A DNA stretch of 64,000 bases, taken from positions 124,001 to 188,000 of the forward strand of contig JAHCAI010000006.1 in the NCBI GenBank assembly GCA_019634975.1, in the 5' to 3' direction. This DNA comes from Burkholderiales bacterium. Its GTDB lineage: Bacteria; Pseudomonadota; Gammaproteobacteria; Burkholderiales; SG8-41. Positions within the stretch are counted from its first letter, which is position 1. Each line of letters begins with the position of its first letter. The notes below the pieces were generated by a model. The model was not told the DNA's origin. It saw nothing but the letters and a program-made list of their open reading frames with translations, and searched no databases. Shown here piece by piece: positions 25,584 through 32,651 of the stretch. The translations under genes were made by a program, and so were the position numbers.

Positions 25584-26129
25584 ATGATGAACAAACTGCT
25601 GATGACCACCCTTGTTGCTGCAGGTTTTGCCGCGGCAGCGCCCCTCGCCATTGCGCAGGCCAGTCCGCCGGCCTCCGGCCAGGGCCAGCATGCCCAGCAC
25701 GGGCAGCGCGGCCACCACGCCGAGCATGGCAAAAAGGCCTTCCGCATGCCGGGCGAGCGCGTGGAAGCGCGCCTCGCCTACATGAAAACCGCGCTGAAGA
25801 TCACGGATGCGCAGTCCCCGCAGTGGGACGCCTACGCCGGCGTGATGCGCAAGCAGGCGAAGGAAGCCGATGCACGCATCCAGGCGCACCGCGAACAGCG
25901 CGCCGCGAACAGCGAGCGCCGGCGCCTGACCGCGATCGAGCGCCTGGAACTGCGCCAGCAGTTCATGGCGCAGGCGTCGGAGCGGATTGGCGAAAGGCTT
26001 GCCGCACAGAAGCCGCTGTACGCGGCGCTGTCGCCCGAGCAGCAGCAGATCGCCGACCGGCTGTTCGCGGGACGCGGCGGCAAGCACGGCGGCCGCGGCG
26101 GACGCCACGGCGGGCACGGCCGGGCCTGA
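25584..26129 (+). CDS. Spy/CpxP-like periplasmic protein
   Basis: A 181-residue protein with a signal peptide (about 1-25). The helical body carries one LTxxQ-type stretch (A-L-K-I-T-D-A-Q-S-P-Q-W) and a second region L-S-P-E-Q-Q-Q-I-A-D-R-L, as in the Spy/CpxP family of periplasmic chaperones and stress sensors. The N-terminal linker is His/Gln/Gly-rich and the C-terminus is Gly/His/Arg-rich, which could bind metal (inference). It ends in a strong hairpin terminator. Confidence 0.82.
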   Translation: MMNKLLMTTLVAAGFAAAAPLAIAQASPPASGQGQHAQHGQRGHHAEHGKKAFRMPGERVEARLAYMKTALKITDAQSPQWDAYAGVMRKQAKEADARIQAHREQRAANSERRRLTAIERLELRQQFMAQASERIGERLAAQKPLYAALSPEQQQIADRLFAGRGGKHGGRGGRHGGHGRA

Positions 26130-26180
26130 CCGGCTGCCGCAGCATCAGGCGCCGATGAGCGCCTGATGTTTGCAGGAACA

Positions 26181-26210
26181 GAAACGGGGCCCCAGGGCCC
26201 CGTTTCCTTT
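26181..26210 (+). terminator. Hairpin terminator after the Spy-like gene
   Basis: An 11-bp perfect stem (GAAACGGGGCC with GGCCCCGTTTC) and a 4-nt loop, followed by a short T-rich run. The same arm sequence occurs in the hairpin at 31331. Confidence 0.75.
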
Positions 26211-26265
26211 GGAATTCGCCGGCGGAAACTTTTAAACTCGACGCCGGACAAGGGAGGGGATATTC

Positions 26266-27195
26266 GTGCGTATCGAGATGTTCGCGGCCGGAATCATTGC
26301 CGTGGTGCTGTGCATTCCCGCATACGCGCAGGGCACTGCGGCCAAGCCGCTGCGCGGCGCGGCGAAAAAGCCCCCGGCGGCGGTGAGCCAGGCGCGACAG
26401 GAGCAGGCGAAGATCTACGGGGCGCGCGGCGAGGACGTGCCCGCCACCTATGTCACGGACCGCGCGCTGCTGTCCTATGGCAGCACATTGCTTCCGGATT
26501 TCCTGCACAGCCTGGCGGAACTCGGCCCCTCCGACCGCTGGCTGGACATCGGTGCCGGGCAGGGCAGGGCGATTCTCGAGTACTACGGCGAGCGCTTCGA
26601 TGCGATGCATCCGGATGGCCGCGAGCGCCGCGGCAGCAAGGCCCGGTCGGTGGCGCTGTCGATCGAGGACCGGCGCACCGCCGAGTGGCACAGGGTGGCG
26701 GCCGGCCTCGAGCCCGGAAAGATCAGCTACCTGCACGGCAGGCGCCTGCGCGAATACACGCCGGCGGAACTGGGCCGCTTCCGGCTGGCGAGCGATGTCT
26801 ACGGCGGATTTTCGTACACCTCGGACCTGTCGCTGTTCATGGCGCGCATCCTTGACCTGCTCGAAACCGGCGGCAGCTTCTACACGCTGCTGATCAACGT
26901 GCGTACGGCAGACGCCGCCAGGCAGGGTGCGAAGCGCGATGAGGTTTTCCAGACCGAGATCCTTGCCGCCGACGGCCGTCCGGTCGGAATCTGCGCCTGG
27001 CTGCGGCAGATCGCCTGCGCCGAAGTGGCCTGCGACACCGATCCGAGTTCGGAGACGCCGATCGAACGCTACCGCATCCGCAGGACCTGCGACCAGGTCA
27101 GTGTGCCCGCGCTGGAGACGGTGCACTTCGCGGCGGGAACGCCCCCCGCGCGCCTGTTCCGGCTGGTTGCGCCGGCGGTGCCCGCGAAGCCCTGA
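26266..27195 (+). CDS. Exported protein with a methyltransferase-like domain
   Basis: A 309-residue protein with a GTG start. Residues 1-22 form a clear signal peptide ending A-Y-A-Q. From about residue 90 there is a SAM-methyltransferase motif I (W-L-D-I-G-A-G-Q-G-R-A-I), followed by alternating strands and helices, and a later cysteine cluster (C-A-W, A-C-A-E-V-A-C-D). SAM is not expected in the periplasm. Either the fold is reused for another ligand, or the hydrophobic N-terminus is a membrane anchor facing the cytoplasm. No family name can be given. Confidence 0.65.
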   Translation: MRIEMFAAGIIAVVLCIPAYAQGTAAKPLRGAAKKPPAAVSQARQEQAKIYGARGEDVPATYVTDRALLSYGSTLLPDFLHSLAELGPSDRWLDIGAGQGRAILEYYGERFDAMHPDGRERRGSKARSVALSIEDRRTAEWHRVAAGLEPGKISYLHGRRLREYTPAELGRFRLASDVYGGFSYTSDLSLFMARILDLLETGGSFYTLLINVRTADAARQGAKRDEVFQTEILAADGRPVGICAWLRQIACAEVACDTDPSSETPIERYRIRRTCDQVSVPALETVHFAAGTPPARLFRLVAPAVPAKP

Positions 27196-27360
27196 AGGCG
27201 GTCATGGAGGCAAGCGCCCGGCAATGAACTCCCAAGCAGGGACTATTGCAGCGGGCGATGTGGACCGTGTGATTATTGCGGTCAGCCATGAGTTATCGTG
27301 ATGCCATTAGCCGATGGCATGTCTGTCATGCGGTATCAACAGGAATAGAGGAACACAACA

Positions 27361-28086
27361 TTGAAGACGATCAAGGCCTACCGCAATCCCCAGTTCATGA
27401 GCAGCCGCGCGGCGCGGCCGCTGCGGATACTTGCCGAGTACCTCGAGCCGAGGTCCCGGCTGGACGCCGAGCGCGTTGAGGACACCATAGTCTTTTTCGG
27501 TTCAGCGCGGCTGAAGGAAGGCAACAAGTACTACGAGGCCGCGCGCGAGCTGGCGTACCGGCTGACGCAGTGGTCCAAGGGCCTGGATCCCGAGGGGCGC
27601 CGCCGCTTCGTGGTCTGCACCGGCGGCGGGCCGGGCATCATGGAGGCCGCAAACCGGGGTGCTTCCGAAGCGCGGGGCCGCAACGTCGGGCTGACCATCG
27701 CCTTGCCGCAGGAGGAATTGGTCAATCCTTACGTGACCCGCGAACTCGAGTGCCACTTCCATTATTTTTTCATGCGCAAGTTCTGGTTCGCCTATCTTGC
27801 CAAGGCGCTGGTGGTGTTTCCAGGCGGCTACGGCACGCTCGACGAGCTGTTCGAGATGCTGACCCTGGTGCAGACCCGGCGCATGCAGAAGCCGATGCCG
27901 ATCGTGCTGTTCGGCAACGACTACTGGAATGAAGTGGTGAATTTCGACGCGCTGGTGCGCCATGGCACCATTGATGCGGCGGACCTCGGCCTGATGTACC
28001 GCACCGACTCGGTGGACGAGGCCTTTGCCCACCTGGTCAAGCAGCTGATGGAGCAGGCGCTCGACCAGCCGGGCGCCACGCTATAA
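27361..28086 (+). CDS. LOG family protein (nucleotide 5'-monophosphate phosphoribohydrolase-like)
   Basis: A 241-residue protein with the LOG signature in both halves: G-G-G-P-G-I-M-E-A-A-N-R-G-A and P-G-G-Y-G-T-L-D-E-L-F-E. The family is often mislabelled lysine decarboxylase; it cleaves nucleotide monophosphates, including cytokinin ribotides. A TTG start at 27361 is preferred, with AGAGGAAC upstream, because the product then begins M-K-T-I-K-A-Y like family members. Its stop codon lies inside the AT-rich repeat at 28085. Confidence 0.9.
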   Translation: MKTIKAYRNPQFMSSRAARPLRILAEYLEPRSRLDAERVEDTIVFFGSARLKEGNKYYEAARELAYRLTQWSKGLDPEGRRRFVVCTGGGPGIMEAANRGASEARGRNVGLTIALPQEELVNPYVTRELECHFHYFFMRKFWFAYLAKALVVFPGGYGTLDELFEMLTLVQTRRMQKPMPIVLFGNDYWNEVVNFDALVRHGTIDAADLGLMYRTDSVDEAFAHLVKQLMEQALDQPGATL

Positions 28087-28103
28087 AATATCAATAAAAA
28101 CAA
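28085..28103 (+). repeat. AT-rich 19-nt dispersed repeat, copy 1
   Basis: AAAATATCAATAAAAACAA starts within the LOG stop codon, in the space between convergent LOG and selenoprotein genes. The identical 19-mer recurs at 37533-37551 (minus) and 45721-45739 (plus). Confidence 0.8.
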
Positions 28104-28142
28104 TAAGTTACATATAGTCAGGCGCTGCCGCCGCGAGTTGCC

Positions 28143-28739
28143 TCAGTCGCGTCGGTGCTTGCCGGGCGACCAGCCGTGCGCGGTGATGTGTTTCTCCGCC
28201 TTTTCGATCGGGTGGTCCTCCAGCGGCGTGGCCATGGTGTCGTTCCAGCGGTTCATGAATCCGAAATAGGAGATCAGCGCCGTGATCTCGACGATCTGGC
28301 CGTCGTTCCAGTGCTGCTTCATGCGCCCGAACAGCTCGTCGCTGACCTCGTTCGGCTGCGAAGCCGCGGCGATCGCGAATTCCAGCGCAACGCGCTCGGC
28401 CTCGCTGAACAGGGGGCTGCTGCGGAACTCCCAGACCTTCTCCAGTTTTTCAGCCGGTATGCCCTGCTGGAGAGACCCTCCAGCATTGTGCGCCATTCAA
28501 TAACTGCAGCCGTGGGTGCGCGCGACCACGTAGGCGAGCAGGCGCTTGAAGGCGGTGCTGACCTCGCCGTCGGCATCGAACACGGCATTGGACAGCGCGC
28601 GCAGGGCCAGCACCAGCTTTGGCCGGCGCTGCATGATCAGCTGGCTGTTGGGCACATAGTGGTTGCTTGCCAGCGTCTTCTCGAACATTTCCTTCAGTTC
28701 GGGTGCCGCGCCGATCGGCAGGGGTTCCAGTCGGGCCAT
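28143..28739 (-). CDS. Probable selenoprotein: AhpD/carboxymuconolactone decarboxylase-like, Cys-x-x-Sec
   Basis: Read through the TGA at 28497-28499, the frame gives one 198-residue AhpD/CMD-fold protein with ARTHGCSY-U-MAHNAGGS. Sec81 replaces the second Cys of the redox CxxC motif (Cys78-Ser-Tyr-Sec81), and His84 is in the usual C-x-x-C-x-x-H place. Neither half alone is a family protein: the first (80 residues) stops at the active site and the second (117 residues) would start just after it, without a ribosome site. Twelve nt after TGA lies a hairpin with a GGUCU loop. The start ATG at 28739 has GAGGAG upstream. The role is probably thiol peroxidase or disulfide reductase. No sel genes lie in this window. 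A nonsense mutation is the alternative. Confidence 0.82.
28464..28499 (-). promoter_or_regulatory. Bacterial SECIS element candidate
   Basis: Downstream of the UGA (28499-28497), with a 12-nt spacer, an 8-bp perfect stem (UGCUGGAG with CUCCAGCA) closes a GGUCU loop (28477-28473). E. coli fdhF has the same GGUCU apical sequence at similar spacing. The bulged U of the E. coli element is not evident here. Confidence 0.75.
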
Positions 28740-28764
28740 GAAAACTCCTCGTTGATTGAACAGG

Positions 28765-28805
28765 CAAAAAAATCCCCGGTGCGCGGAAGTTTCCGCGAGC
28801 CGGGG
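28765..28805 (-). terminator. Terminator between Bug no. 5 and the selenoprotein gene
   Basis: On the minus strand, a long stem of about 14 bp with small mismatches (CCCCGG...GCGGAA pairing with TTCCGCG...CCGGGG) is followed by a run of seven T. It lies 10 nt after the Bug stop, so the selenoprotein gene probably has its own promoter or depends on readthrough. Confidence 0.85.
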
Positions 28806-28814
28806 AGTTCGTGC

Positions 28815-29810
28815 TTACTGCCGGATGCCCAGCGCAGTCGCGAGGCCGTAATACAGCTCGTACTGCTCCTTGACGAAGGCATAACTCTCTTCAGGCGAGC
28901 GGATCGCGGGCACGCCGCCGATGCGCGCATTGCCGGCCTGCCAGTCCGGGTCCTTCGCCAATTGCTGGAAGGTCTTGACCCAGGCCGCCACCACCGGTTT
29001 TGGCAATCCTGCCGGCCCCATCAGTGCGGTCCAGCCGACGAGATTCGCCATTTCCGGGAAACCGGCCTCGCGCGCGCCCGGCACGCCGGGGGCCTCGGGG
29101 ATGCGGTCCGGCGAGGCCATCAGCCCGCGCAGGCGTCCGGACTTGATGTGCGGCACCAGCGTCGTTGCGTTGTTGCAGGCGAAATCGACCTGGCCGCCCA
29201 TCACCGCGGTGGTCACTTCGCCGCCGCTCTTGTAATGGATGCCCACTGCGTGGTCCTTGGTCAGCTTGGCCAGCGTCATCCAGTACTGGGGCGTCATGTT
29301 CTGCACCGTGCCCGGACCGGCGGTCGAGAAATTGAGTTTACCGGGCTGCTTGCGGATCGCTTCCATCAGGTCCTGCGCGTTGCGGTAAGGGGACTCCGCG
29401 CGCACGAAGCAGATCGAGGGGTTCAGCTCGATCAGCGACAGCATCGTGAATTCGTTCCACTTGTAGTTCAGCTTGGAGTCGATCGCCGGCAGGATCGCGT
29501 GGGTGGCGATCCGCGCGACCAGCAGCGTGTAGCCGTCGGGCTGCGCGGCCTTGACATAGCTGGTGCCGATCGCGCCTGAGGCGCCGACGCGGTTCACCGG
29601 GATGATGTTGGTCTTGCCGCCGAGATATTTTGGCGCGACCAGCGCGACATTGCGTCCCGAGAGATCGGAGTCCCCGCCGGCGCCGAAGGGAATCACGAAC
29701 TGGATCGGCTTGGTCGGATACTGCGCGGCGGACTGTGCCTGCGCGCCCTGGGACAGGACCAGGACTGCGGCTGAACTGGCTGCGACTGCGGCTGCTGCAA
29801 AGCGATGCAT
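28815..29810 (-). CDS. Bug/TctC-family periplasmic solute-binding protein (no. 5)
   Basis: A 331-residue TTT receptor. The signal peptide ends near A-Q-A-Q, followed by YPTKPIQFVIPFGAGGDSD, then VNRVGASGAIG and VGIHYKSGGEV. The last motif departs from the usual VPYKG, hinting at an atypical ligand. GAGGGGAAC before ATG 29810 fixes the start. A strong terminator follows. Confidence 0.92.
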   Translation of the reverse strand: MHRFAAAAVAASSAAVLVLSQGAQAQSAAQYPTKPIQFVIPFGAGGDSDLSGRNVALVAPKYLGGKTNIIPVNRVGASGAIGTSYVKAAQPDGYTLLVARIATHAILPAIDSKLNYKWNEFTMLSLIELNPSICFVRAESPYRNAQDLMEAIRKQPGKLNFSTAGPGTVQNMTPQYWMTLAKLTKDHAVGIHYKSGGEVTTAVMGGQVDFACNNATTLVPHIKSGRLRGLMASPDRIPEAPGVPGAREAGFPEMANLVGWTALMGPAGLPKPVVAAWVKTFQQLAKDPDWQAGNARIGGVPAIRSPEESYAFVKEQYELYYGLATALGIRQ

Positions 29811-30044
29811 GTTCCCCTCCGGATCGGTTGATCGAAACGCGTCTTGTTGTTCTGCCATGCCCGGAGTGTTGCCCCGATGCTGCCGACCGTTCCGGGCCTG
29901 CGATGTTGCAACCTGCCCGGCTATTCTGCACCAAATCGGCGGCGATCAGGCGGACGCATCCGCGGCAGCCGTCACAAAGTCTTACAAAATCGTCGGGATA
30001 GGGCGGCCGGGTGTCCGGTCAAAATGGGCGAGGAGGATCCCGAC

Positions 30045-30269
30045 ATGAATAAATCCCTGCGTCCCGTCCTGGCCCTGTCCGCGCTGGCCGTGCTCGGCGG
30101 TTGCGTCGCCGTGCCGGCCGGGCCCGCCTACTACCATGAGCCGGCACCGGTGGTTCTGGTGCCTGCGCCTGTTTACCACGGCCCGACCGTCCACTTCGAT
30201 ATCCGCAGCAGGCATGGCGGGCATCGCGGTCCCCATCGCGGACCCGGCCCGCGCCGCGGCCATCGCTGA
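30045..30269 (+). CDS. Small His/Gly/Arg-rich lipoprotein
   Basis: A 74-residue protein with a lipoprotein signal (lipobox L-G-G-C at about residues 17-20). The mature part is Pro/Tyr-rich, then His/Arg/Gly-rich (RHGGHRGPHRGPG). AGGAGGATCCCGAC precedes the ATG. The His-rich tail could bind metal, by composition only. It lies 18 nt before the next exported protein, so the two probably form one unit. Confidence 0.7.
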   Translation: MNKSLRPVLALSALAVLGGCVAVPAGPAYYHEPAPVVLVPAPVYHGPTVHFDIRSRHGGHRGPHRGPGPRRGHR

Positions 30270-30287
30270 TCAAAGCGGAGAACAGCC

Positions 30288-31310
30288 ATGCGTCCTGCAT
30301 GCATTGCACTGACCGCGCTGTCACTGCTGCTCGGCACCGTCAGCCCGGCGGCAGCGCGGTTACCGGCCGGCATCGCGGTTTCCGGCATCAGCATCGGCAT
30401 CCACCGGCACGGCTATCCGGAACTCGTGCCGGTGCCCGGTTATCCGGTGTATTACGCGCCGCAGCTGCCGGTGAACTATTTTTTCTACGACGGCTATTAC
30501 TGGCTTTATCACGACGACCACTGGTACATGAGCGACTGGTACGACGGTCCGTGGACGCCGGTCGATCCCGATGACGTGCCGCTGTTCGTGCTGCGGGTGC
30601 CGGTGCGCTATTACATGAACCCGCCCGTGCATTTTTACGGCTGGTACGTCGATGCCGCGCCGCGCTGGGAAACCCACTGGGGTCCGCGCTGGGTGTACTA
30701 CCGCCAGCGCTGGGAGCACTGGGACAGCCATGTCGTCCACGTCCTGGCGCCGCTGCCGCTGTACCAGCGGCACTACACCGGCGACCGCTACCCGCGAGGC
30801 GCGTACCGCCACGTGATCCATCGCGAGCATTACCGTTATGAGCCGCGCGATCGCGTGGTGCGCGAGCGCCATCAGCGCTGGCAGGGGGCGCCGCGGCCGC
30901 AGGTCCACGTGCGACCCGATTTCCAGGGCAATCCGCGGCCGCAGCCGGAGCGCAGGCCGGACTGGAACCGCGTGCCTTCGATGCCGCCGCAACCCCTGGC
31001 CGTGCCCCGGCAGCCGTCGGCGGTGCCGCAGCAGTCCGCAGCGCTGCCGGCACCGCCCCGGGTGACACCACCGGCGCCGCAGCCGCGGTTCCAGCCGCAG
31101 GCGCCGCGGGAACGCGCAGAGCGCGGCGAATTCCGCGGACCCGGTCCGCAGCGTGCCGCGCCGCGGCCGCAACAGGCGGCGCCGCGCGCGCAGCAGGCCC
31201 CGCGTCCGCAGTTCCAGCAGCGCGCGCCGCAGATGCGCGGCGAAAGCCGGCAGCCCCGCGGCAATGTCGAGCGGCGCCCGGGAGGCGACCGCGGGCCGGG
31301 ACGCGGCTGA
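30288..31310 (+). CDS. Exported Tyr/Trp-rich, Pro/Gln-tailed protein of unknown function
   Basis: A 340-residue protein with a signal peptide (about 1-24). Residues about 45-130 are unusually rich in Tyr, Trp and Pro (YYAPQLPVNYFFYDG, then WYMSDWYDGPW). This pattern is seen in uncharacterised proteobacterial envelope proteins with one or two small beta-type modules. The last 130 residues are low-complexity Pro/Gln/Arg. It follows the small lipoprotein and ends in a strong hairpin. An outer-surface or periplasmic place is inferred. Confidence 0.75.
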   Translation: MRPACIALTALSLLLGTVSPAAARLPAGIAVSGISIGIHRHGYPELVPVPGYPVYYAPQLPVNYFFYDGYYWLYHDDHWYMSDWYDGPWTPVDPDDVPLFVLRVPVRYYMNPPVHFYGWYVDAAPRWETHWGPRWVYYRQRWEHWDSHVVHVLAPLPLYQRHYTGDRYPRGAYRHVIHREHYRYEPRDRVVRERHQRWQGAPRPQVHVRPDFQGNPRPQPERRPDWNRVPSMPPQPLAVPRQPSAVPQQSAALPAPPRVTPPAPQPRFQPQAPRERAERGEFRGPGPQRAAPRPQQAAPRAQQAPRPQFQQRAPQMRGESRQPRGNVERRPGGDRGPGRG

Positions 31311-31330
31311 GGCCCGGTACGGGAACGCCG

Positions 31331-31370
31331 CAACGGAAACGGGGCCGCAGGGGCCCCGTTTCCGTTGGAT
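31331..31370 (+). terminator. Strong hairpin terminator
   Basis: A perfect 16-bp stem (CAACGGAAACGGGGCC with its complement) and a 5-nt loop, 20 nt after the preceding stop. No long T run follows. The core is shared with the hairpin at 26181. Confidence 0.65.
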
Positions 31371-31422
31371 AATCCTCCGCTGCGGCAGTGATCCGTCACC
31401 GCCCACCACCGGAGGAAACAGC

Positions 31423-31839
31423 ATGGCATCAGAACCCGTCGTCGCCGGCAGCTGCCTGTGCGGAGACATCCGCTTCGAAATCACGCCGCCCTCAACCGCC
31501 TTCCGCTATTGCCACTGCTCGCGCTGCCGCAAGGTCACCGGCGCGGCGCATGCCGCCAACCTGTTCGTGCCGGCGGCGCAGTTCAAGTGGATTGCTGGCG
31601 AAACACAGGCACGCCGCTACGACCTGCCCGGGGCCAAGCGCTTCGCGGTGAGCTTCTGCCCGAAGTGCGGCACGCGCGTGCCGCACAAGGTGACGGGTAC
31701 CGAGAACATGCTGATCCCCGCCGGCGTGCTCGACGGCACGCCGGACCTGAAACCCGACGGCAGCATATTCTGGGGCTCGCGCGCGGCGTGGTTCATCGAA
31801 ACGCCGGAGCTGCCCAAGGCCGAGGAATACGGCAAATAG
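31423..31839 (+). CDS. GFA/CENP-V family zinc protein
   Basis: A 138-residue protein with the GFA zinc pattern: C-L-C-G (C11, C13), then Y-C-H-C-S-R-C (C30, C32, C35), and a later F-C-P-K-C-G-T (C79, C82). The family was named after glutathione-dependent formaldehyde activation, though most members are uncharacterised carbon-sulfur lyase-like proteins. GGAGGAAACAGC precedes ATG 31423. It is followed 62 nt later by dienelactone hydrolase. Confidence 0.9.
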   Translation: MASEPVVAGSCLCGDIRFEITPPSTAFRYCHCSRCRKVTGAAHAANLFVPAAQFKWIAGETQARRYDLPGAKRFAVSFCPKCGTRVPHKVTGTENMLIPAGVLDGTPDLKPDGSIFWGSRAAWFIETPELPKAEEYGK

Positions 31840-31901
31840 GATTCGCAACCGAGCCCGCGGCTGCCGCCGCGGCGGAACCCAAACCAGGAAGGAATAACCG
31901 C

Positions 31902-32636
31902 ATGGCCCTGATCGAACAGCACGTCACCGTCACCACCAAACACGGCAAATGCCCGGCCTTCGCCGCCTGTCCCGATGCGCCGGGGCGTTTCCCCGGCATC
32001 ATTTTCTACATGGACGCGCCGGGTTTCCGCGAGGAGCTGTGCAACATGGCGCGGCGCATCGCCAAACACGGCTATTTCTGTCTGCTGCCCGACATGTATT
32101 ACCGGCTCGGCACCTGCCGTTTCGACATTCCGCGCCGCAACGACGCGATGTCGGCGGTGATCAAGGCGGCGATGAACAGCCTCAGCAATGCCGATGTTGC
32201 CGACGACACTGCGGCCTTCATCAACTGGCTCGACGCCCAGGACAAGGTCGCCGAGGGTCCGGTGGGCAGCGTCGGCCACTGCATGAGCGGGCGCTACATC
32301 ACCACCGCCGCGGCGCGCTTCCCGCGGATGAAGGCGGCGGCCTCGCTGTACGGCGTCGGCATCGTCACCGACAAGGAGGATTCGCCGCACAGGCTGCTCG
32401 GCGACATCAAGGGCGAGCTCTATTACGCCTTCGCCGAAAAGGACGCCTCGGTGCCGGCGCAGGAGGTCACCGACCTTGCCGCGGCGCTGAAGAAGGCAGG
32501 CACCAAACATACGCTGGAAACACTGCCCGGCACCCAGCACGGCTTCTGTTTCGCCGAGCGCGCGGTCTACCACCCGGTGGCCTCGGAGCACACCTGGACG
32601 AAGATCTTCGATCTCTGGGACCGCAACCTGAAGTAG
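31902..32636 (+). CDS. Dienelactone hydrolase family protein
   Basis: A 244-residue alpha/beta hydrolase. The Cys nucleophile elbow is G-H-C-M-S-G (Cys127), with Asp181 (EKDASVP) and His213 (GTQHGF) completing the triad typical of dienelactone hydrolase. The canonical enzyme opens dienelactones in chlorocatechol breakdown; many homologues have other ester substrates. AGGAAGGAATAACC precedes the ATG. It is cytoplasmic and convergent with the RamB/ScfR-like regulator. Confidence 0.92.
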   Translation: MALIEQHVTVTTKHGKCPAFAACPDAPGRFPGIIFYMDAPGFREELCNMARRIAKHGYFCLLPDMYYRLGTCRFDIPRRNDAMSAVIKAAMNSLSNADVADDTAAFINWLDAQDKVAEGPVGSVGHCMSGRYITTAAARFPRMKAAASLYGVGIVTDKEDSPHRLLGDIKGELYYAFAEKDASVPAQEVTDLAAALKKAGTKHTLETLPGTQHGFCFAERAVYHPVASEHTWTKIFDLWDRNLK

Positions 32637-32651
32637 GTTACGGCGACCGTT

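Noticed and set aside
27301..27320. Inverted repeat ATGCCAT...ATGGCAT before the LOG gene as an operator
   Set aside because: Only 7-bp arms and no known regulator near; chance cannot be excluded.
28143..28496. A separate 117-residue gene starting at ATG 28496
   Set aside because: It starts one codon after the active-site TGA, has no ribosome site and lacks the first half of the fold. It is the C-terminal part of the selenoprotein.
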